Below, in pieces: positions 57,230 to 64,000 of a DNA stretch of 64,000 bases. Below the pieces are notes generated by a model. It saw only the letters and a list, made by a program, of their open reading frames with translations, ran no database searches and had not been told where the DNA came from. The stretch comes from Fratercula arctica (taxonomy: Eukaryota; Chordata; Aves; Charadriiformes; Alcidae). The translations under genes were made by a program, and so were the position numbers. Every line of letters begins with the position of its first letter. Within the stretch, counting starts at the first letter, position 1. Where the stretch lies: assembly GCA_947846985.1 (NCBI GenBank), contig CANTUZ010000001.1:5129504-5193503 (forward strand), read 5' to 3'.

Positions 57230-59307
57230 GGGGTGGAAGTGCGTCCCAGCAAACCACCTCGGCTTGCAGCTGCCCATGCACATGCACACTGAAGGCTTGC
57301 ACATCCTCACTTTACAGGCTTGCACATTGCCACTTTGCAACAGTTTCATGAGATTTACTTCTCTTAACTTTTAGCAGCAGGTAGTTACTACTCTAGGATG
57401 TGGATGCCTGCAGTGTGGAGGATGGGATCCAGTTGGTTCAGTGCTAACTACACGCTGCTGCTGAGAAAGACACCTTAGGACAAAACACCTGGGTCAGCCT
57501 TCCCACTAAAGCACTGTGAGATGTTTTAACATCCATGCAGAGCAGATGAAATCAAAGTCTCCTTCAAAGCAGCGGCTGACAGTGCCACGTAACTGTGTTT
57601 TCCTGTCCTGGTGGGATGAAAAGCTGAGCAGACTCTGCTGACGAGTTCAGTCCAGTGGAAGTGTGAGTCCCTCCGACATCTGGCCCAGGCTTCACCGATG
57701 CGGGAACAGCCCTCGCTCCAATCCATTGAGCAGAAGCAACCTGGCCTTTTTTGGGGTGTCTATTGTCAGATCAGACCTATCTGAAATAAATCATACCGGC
57801 CCACGCTCTCACCTCCTTCAACCCGCTTTTTGGGTAAAACTTCCCTCAGCCAAGCTTACACGCACTGAATTTGCGCAATGGGTAGTTTGCCAGGAAAAAA
57901 ACCAGCACAAGACTTGGCCTTTATGTGAGAGATAGCTTCCTTTGTCGGATTGGGAAAGGAGGAAGGATTGTGATAAACATCATTACTAGCAAGTAATTTT
58001 TCCCTTTCTGATGCAGCTCTGCAGTGAGTTTGTTATCTGCCTGCATGAAAGATCTTTTCAAGATGTTTCTAGTCCCCCAGGAAGTGAGAGACTAACAGAT
58101 TCCTCCCAATAATAATACAGGGGGGGATGTCAGGGGGGGAGAAGATGTCTCTCTTGTTCCTCTAACACTTGACAAAGCACTTTCCTCCCCCTTCCCAGCA
58201 CTACTCTCCTAAGCAGTTCGGAAGGGAAATGAGTTTGCTTGCAGATATTTTTGTTCTCTAGCTAGAGAAACAAATGTGTTCACTGGATATAGCTCTGCCA
58301 AGAAAATAAGAACATGGGCAGGACTTTGAATGGAGTCACTGATGGGAATGAAGGAGAGGAACAGTTTGCTGTCTGAATTGCTCATCAGGAAGAAATAAAG
58401 GTGAAGAAAGGGAGGGAGGAAATAGAGTTGTTTGAGTAAGGATACCGAATGCAAAATCTGAGTGGAAGAAACAGTAAATGCTAAGGAGAAGCTGGATGCG
58501 TCTGAATCATGCAAATTATTTATTTTTCTGGAGCTGTGTAAAACAGACGCTGCAACAACCCACCTTTCATGCAATTGCCATAGGAAAAATGACCCAGGGG
58601 CAAGGTCATGCCTTTTTTTGCAGGGCCTGGCATAAGGGCTAGCGTGGAAGAATAGGTGATGCCATTTTCATGGGGGCAACAGAAATCTCTCCACCAACAA
58701 GTGCCCTTCAGTAACACATGGATAAAGCCAAGCTCCTCTGCTCTTCTCTCTCTTGGCCAAGTGGGTTGGGATCTCAATGTGTTCGAGTGATATCTCACAG
58801 GTTTTATGGCATGTCATGACGATAATTACTGACTGCTTCCTAAACTCCCTGCAGGGCTGCATGGGACCTTGACAAATCCTAACTCCTGGTCTTCCCATAC
58901 CAGCTTTCCTAACACAGGGATATTTTCAAAATACTCCCTGCTAGTGACCTTCTGAATTCCCTGTAATCTCCATACAATCTTACTTTAAAATATTAGAAAA
59001 CAGAGTCACTAACCAGTTTTCAGACAGTATTTTTGCAAGTGGAAGGTATGTCTGCATACTTCAGAAAACATGCAAGTAAAGAATCTGTTAATTTTTAATA
59101 TATTTTTTCATCCTATTCTGGAATCCTATTCATAGGCTTATCTAGACTTGGGAATGTACCAATATAATTATTCCTGGAAAACTATTTGGAAATACTCATT
59201 TCGAAGTAACTCTCTACGTGGAATCAGAATGATCAGACAGATACTTGTGCCAAAAGAAATGATGCTGAAATAATTATTTCATAACAGCCATATCAGTACA
59301 TTTCCAA
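57230..59307. other. unique DNA, no gene recognised
   Basis: No repeat family or exon recognised. A 121-codon minus-strand frame at 58209-58574 has no domain. Confidence 0.5.
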
Positions 59308-59829
59308 TTGGAGAGGAACTCATGTACACAGGAAGGAAGCAAACCCGATTGTCTCCCTCTTTCCTTCCAGCCCTTGTTTTACAGCCGAATAAGCAATAAT
59401 GAGGCTGTAGATCTATGTCTTCTTCTTAGAATCCAAAAGGCTTTACAGAGTCTGTTGGATGAATTTCAACACCCTGTTCAAGTCCAAGGAGGAAATAAGC
59501 TCTTCCAGAAATTCACCAATCTTCCTTTTTCTTCTTTGAGTCTGGCTGTAGCTCAAAGGAACCTTATGGACCATCTGTCCCTCCTATCCTCTCAACCCCC
59601 ACATGCCACCATCGATAAGACATCAATCTGTGAAGCAGCTCTGGGAGAGATTTTTTTAGTAGTTTCTCCAAGAAAGCATCCGAGTGATTCCTGTGCAGAA
59701 TCTATCTGCTCTTTGTGTCTGCTGGGGAAAAGGGCTATTGACATCTTCCAATCTCTACCATGGTCTGGACATTCTTCTCTTGAAGGACACAAATGTATTT
59801 GCAAGAACTTTAGACAAAGCCAAGAATGA
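59308..59829 (+). other. unassigned 173-codon open frame, doubtful
   Basis: This is the longest open frame in the window that is neither CR1 nor a simple repeat. It opens at an ATG and reads 173 codons to a TGA. The composition is mixed and leucine/serine-rich, with a hydrophilic start, a region LLRIQKALQSLLDEF that could be helical, and several cysteines near the end. I recognise no domain, signal peptide or membrane segment. A further frame in the same phase follows at 59872-60102. Shorter frames on the other strand overlap it. A decayed retroposed gene, an unspliced transcript frame or chance are all possible. Confidence 0.2.
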
Positions 59830-61971
59830 ATTAACCAAATCCAATTCAGGAAGGACAGTGATAAACAGGGCATGGCTTATGAGAGAGTTAAAGGTTTGGA
59901 AAACTTTACTTGCAGTGAGACACTTCAGAAGAAAAGAACTAGCAGAAGCTTAAGGACTCAGTTTGTCACTGTCTATGGGGACATGAATCTATTGGGGTAC
60001 TGCTCAGGGGCAATAATAGATGCTAGAGTGTCTAGGATGTCTTTGGCAACACTTCCTGAATATCTTCTCTTACCTTTTGTGCTCATGTGGGACCAACCAT
60101 AATCTGATGCTGAAAATGCAAACCTCCGGTGCCACTGAACTGAGATAAAAAAGTTTGGGGGCTGCGTTTCCTTCAGAGTCCAGACTGTGGCTCTTCCTAA
60201 AAGTTTCCAAAAAAACCTTCCGTTCTTAGGTGGTAAAATATCTCCCAGGGAAAAGCACTAATCCCCGCTCAAATATCCCTTTGGAAAATGATCTTTTCCA
60301 TAGCCATGTGGCTTACAGAGAGAAGTTACTCTGAACTCTTCTATATCACAGCTGCTTTCACCCAGTTGTCGAGTTCATTTTGTTTGCCTTCCAGCAAGAC
60401 ATCCAGGCTTGAGTTGAAAGACACCAAGAGCATCGCAGAGAGATGCTGCTGGGAGGCTGCTTACCCTGACCCCATGACTCTCTACAGAGCCAAGACCTCC
60501 GGGCTGTGACCCTGCTGCACACAATAGCTTTCCACTCTTGTACAGCTGTAGATCATTGCATCTGCCTGCATTGTACTGTGCCTGTTTTGGCCTTGTCCTT
60601 ACAGCTTTTTATTTGTATTGGTTTACTCCTCTATCTAGTTTTAATATCCACGCACATTACCAGCCATGAGTTTAAGTTTTTCACTAGATAATCACTAAAA
60701 TGTCGAAAAGTGTCATACTGAGCTCCAATACCGATGGCCCCAGTACCTGCCCTTTTGGCCCCAGAAAGTCTCTATCCAGCAATTAATGTATCAATATCTT
60801 TTTTTTTTTTTTTTTTTTTTTTTGTCAAAACAGTGCTAGTTTTTGACCAAATAAGGACTTGGTTCATCCATTTACACTAAAGGGGTAGGACTGCCCACTG
60901 ATGTTTCACCAGGGCTCTGCTTCAATTCACCCAAATCCCAAGGTCTAACAGGAGCAGGAAGAGGGTTGATAATAAAAAATCCATATGGAATCCAGCCTAC
61001 TTGCTACCAGCTCACATGAAAGAAGATACCCCTCCACAAACAGGCATGACCCCCATCAAAGTGAGTTATGAAAATAACCCATTCAGCCTTAATAGGAGCC
61101 ATGGAGGTTTTGGGAGTTGATCTCTGCTTTCTGCTTTCTCCATTGACAGCTTCAGCAGAAGGAAAATGACCAAAGAAAGCAAATCTGTCATGATTTGGGA
61201 GCAGACAGCATACCAGTGGAAGGGGTCCGGTGCAGACAGAATGGCAAGGACTCTCCTCAGGGGGAACCACACTTGATGGACAGTCAATGGCCAAAAATAT
61301 TCTGGTGTGGCCGAGGGACACTGAGACTTGAGAAGGGACAAGGAGAGCACATTTCTCCCGCTGCTGTGTATCACAAGAAGTCTGGTTTAGGAATGTAATT
61401 TACAAATATATACATCTATACTCTCTTTGCATAAATGTCTATGTCAACCTTTCGCTAGATGCCTGAGCCAATGCCATGCAGAACTCAACACTTAGCAAAC
61501 ATGTAAGTAACCCTCTCTTTGTCAACCAAACTTATGTTTAAAGACTGAAGCCTGATTTGCGTGAAAAGATTCTTTTTCTCTACAACTCCATCAGGTGGCA
61601 TTCCTCTTAAGCCCTTTCCCTGTTCTTTAGTTTGTAGACTGATCCCATGCCAAGTTTCCGACTCTCTTGATGCCAGGGTAAGTGTTCGCAATGCCCAAGG
61701 TCATCACCTTCCTTTTCCTGAGAAGTTTAAACCCAAGATTAACGCTCCTTCCGACTTCTTACAAACATAGCGCTCATTTCATGCCAGTCCCCAGACATAC
61801 GATGGGTCAAATCATCCGTCTGGGAAACAGGTTTTTTTAAGGAAAGCTGAAGAATGCATCCAGCAGACTGCACGTGTGCTGCATTTACCTGCCATCTCTC
61901 CCAGAAGGAACATTGTGTATTAAATGCCGAGGAGGGGTAGAACCAGCTACACGAAAAGTTTGCTTTGTTGA
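59830..61971. other. unique DNA, no gene recognised
   Basis: Contains a T25 run at 60799-60823. Frames of about 100 codons on the minus strand at 61004-61374 overlap in two phases and show no domain. Confidence 0.5.
60799..60823. repeat. T25 homopolymer
   Basis: Uninterrupted run of T. No element body is recognised to its left on the minus strand sense, so it is listed as a simple repeat. Confidence 0.93.
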
Positions 61972-62370
61972 GTATTAATAAAAATAATGGGGTATGTTTA
62001 TGTAGCACCTTTCATTCCAAATGATCAAGTGCCTTGCTAGCCTTAATCATTTCACCCATCACTGAACTGCAGACACCTCTGGGGTGGAACATTAACAGCT
62101 GCTCAGTAGAGCACAGCAGCAAAACAGAGCAATTTAAAGGAGGAGAAACACCCCGTCCAACTGCAGGTGTAGAGGGAATTTTGTTAAGTGGAATGCAATT
62201 ATCCAGACAGTGGTACCTAGGAGAGAGGGAGATGTTTCCCTTAATACTCTTAATATTGGGCTACGGCTGCTTTTCCAGCATGTTACTGGGGAATCGGCAT
62301 CGCAGCCTGGCTCTGGGGTTGCAGTTGAATCTCTATTTAATTTCCATCCCAAAAGACAGGCTCCCAGAAG
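61972..62370 (-). repeat. ancient amniote repeat with SINE-type tail, minus strand
   Basis: The left part 'tattaataaaaataatgggg', 'tatgtagcacctttcattcc', 'aaatgatcaagtgccttgct' fits the reversed amniote SINE tail (AATAATAAT, TAGCGCCTTTCATCC, AAGGATCTCAAAGCGCTTT). The part further right does not follow MIR: 'cactgaactgcagacacctc', 'gaatgcaattatccagacag', 'cccttaatactctt' and 'tttccatcccaaaagacagg' resemble, in order, a longer repeat known to me from reptile genomes (TGCAATTACCCAGACTGGG, CCCTACTCTT, TCTCATCCGAAAGACGG). Name and true strand of that family are uncertain; the match is from memory and diverged. Confidence 0.4.
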
Positions 62371-63663
62371 AAAAAGCATCTCGGGGATTTTTTGTGGGTT
62401 TCCAGATTCCCGCTCTTTCAGCCGAGGATTGCCATTTGCCTATTCCAAACACCTAAATCAAACTAGAACCAAACGAAGAAGGTGGCTGGAGATGGAGGCT
62501 CAGTACATCCACGTTCCTTACAAGCAGCACGAGGCTCTGTCACCTATAAAACCCGCACATTTTATAAGAGAGAGAAATCATTGTCCTTAAACTATTTGTG
62601 GCAGGGTGGCTTGATTTAAATTGTAATCATGGTTTAAACGAGCAAACAGAGAATCTTGATTTAAATAATCAGTTTTAATCTTGTTTTGCATGTGTGCTTT
62701 TCAGTTATTTTCTTTTAAAACTGGTTGATTCTCACTGATTGGTATAATTTGCTGCTCCTTTATGCTAAATCAAAGAATATCCTATATCTATACATATTTA
62801 TTTCAGCAATTATATATTTTAGCATGCATTTATTCAGATTCCTACTTTTTATGTTTTTTATGAAGGAAAAATGGTGAACAACAGATTTCTTATTCAGTAG
62901 ATGATTGCTGGATATTGGGGTTTTTTTTTGTTGTTTTTCATTTATTTGGAATTCATGTCAAGCTGCATTTAAATGGAAACAGGATTTCAGTCATAATTTC
63001 ACCCCCCTCCTCCCAAACAGAGTGTAATAAAAGTACTTGAACCTGCTGGAGATATGAGAAGAAAATAAGTCTTGCACGGAAAATGAGTTGGCATTAACAA
63101 AGGCGGCGCTAGCTGTCGCTGGGGAACAGGAGCAGAGGTGTATTTCCAAGGGAGGTCAGCAATGCTTCTTCCTGGCTGGCAGTTCTGGCTTAAATAGCTC
63201 CCAGGTGTTTTCGCTACCCCACCCTCAGCTGCTGGCCTTTATTTGACCCAAATTGGGAAAGTTTTCTGTTGGGTGGGATTTCTGCTGCTCTACCCTGGGG
63301 TTGCACTGATGTGGGATGGTGGTTCGTGGTGGTCCCACAGGAGTTGTGAAATCATAGCTCTGTGCGCTGACACCCTGTCCTTGAAGAAAGGCTTTAAATC
63401 ACTCTTTTTGGGGGGTAAATCAGAGTTGGACTGCGTGAGCAGCTGTAGTGGCAAGACCACGGGGATGAAGAGCCCCTGGAAGAGCATAGGAATGGGTACA
63501 TGGGGTGGGAACCTCTTAAACCAGTTATCTCCCCGGATTTAGTGTGTCCTGGAAGTTGCTGTAATACAGCTCATGCCTGGTTTTATTTGTGCAGATCTTC
63601 CCCTCCCTGCCAACTGCTGGCGGATTTCTCATTTCTGTACACGCTCATTGACCTACTTCTTAG
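62371..63663. other. unique DNA, no gene recognised
   Basis: AT-rich sequence to about 63000, then more balanced DNA around 63080-63250. A T9 run with TTGTT lies near 62922-62938. No gene or transposon recognised. Confidence 0.5.
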
Positions 63664-64000
63664 AGTCATAGAATGGTTAGAGGTGGAAAGGATCTTAAAG
63701 ATCACCTAGTTCCAACCCCCTGCCCTGGGCAGGGACACCTCCCACTAGACCAGGTTGCTCCAAGCCCCATCCAGCCTGGCCTTGAACACCTCCAGGGATG
63801 GGGCAGCCACAGCTTCTCTGGGCAACCTGGGACAGGGTCTCATCACCCTCATAGTGAAAAAATTCTTCCTGATATCCAATCTAAATCTCCCCTCTTCCAG
63901 TTGAAAACCATTCCCCCTCATCCTATGGCTCCCCTCCCTGATCCAGAGTCCCTCCCCAGCTTTCCTGGAGCCCCTTGAGGGCTTCTTTCTCTTCTCTTCT
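63664..64000 (-). mobile_element. CR1 LINE 3' fragment, minus strand, cut by window end
   Basis: Left edge 'agtcatagaatggttagagg' is the reversed CR1 end, followed by reversed 'ggttggaactaggtgatct' and 'tgccctgggcagggacacct', 'gggatggggcagccacagct' and 'cttctctgggcaacctggga'. Same subfamily as 56838-57229, opposite orientation. The reversed body reaches 'gagtccctccccagctttcc' near 63970 and then a CT-rich stretch runs off the window, so the true right edge is not seen. Confidence 0.93.

Noticed and set aside
1..64000. LTR retrotransposons or endogenous retroviruses, tRNA genes, rRNA, CRISPR arrays and bacterial-type operons
   Set aside because: No paired LTRs, no retroviral protease, polymerase or envelope motifs, no cloverleaf with intact A and B boxes, no spaced direct-repeat arrays and no ribosome-binding-site/operon structure were seen on either strand.

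Overview
The window looks like bird nuclear DNA, most likely a gene desert or a very large intron. The main evidence is eight truncated CR1 LINE copies that carry the avian CR1 3' end: the phrase 'ggttggactagatgatct', then 'aggtcccttccaac', then short direct repeats of the ATTCTATG type. No bacterial, plasmid or phage features are seen. No complete protein-coding gene, tRNA, rRNA or CRISPR array could be supported. Nearly all long open frames are CR1 coding remnants, their antisense shadows, translated microsatellites or chance openings.

Layout, left to right. 1-3000 is unique AT-rich DNA with a C24-A17 homopolymer junction at 2312. 3001-4115 is the longest CR1 copy (minus strand), keeping part of the reverse transcriptase. 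4.1-13.5 kb is mostly unique DNA with one exon-like segment. 13.5-14.3 kb holds two CR1 copies side by side, and 18.4 and 24.1 kb hold two more (all plus strand). 22.2-23.4 kb holds a highly degraded older LINE of L3/CR1 type (minus strand) that has no open frame and is visible only by base similarity. 28.84-29.79 kb is an almost pure purine tract of about 945 bp made of GGAA, GGGA and AAAG units with a repeated internal block. 36.9-37.5 kb is another CR1 (minus). 42.6-46.3 kb is unique sequence with the look of conserved non-coding DNA. 47.9-54.1 kb is a cluster of very old fossils: several MIR-type tRNA-derived SINE pieces and pieces of palindromic sauropsid repeats. 56.8 kb (plus) and 63.7 kb (minus, cut by the window end) are two CR1 copies of one subfamily facing each other. 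An old repeat related to the SINE tails lies at 61.97-62.37 kb.

No genes here can be said to work together. The biological content is the layering of repeat generations: amniote-age SINEs and L3-like LINE, then avian CR1 insertions of at least two subfamilies, then recent expansion of homopolymers and purine microsatellites. All family names come from recognition of remembered consensus patterns; no alignment was run. I found no convincing novel coding system. The best leads are the purine tract with its higher-order repeat, the fossil repeat cluster, and a 95 bp segment with strong splice signals.
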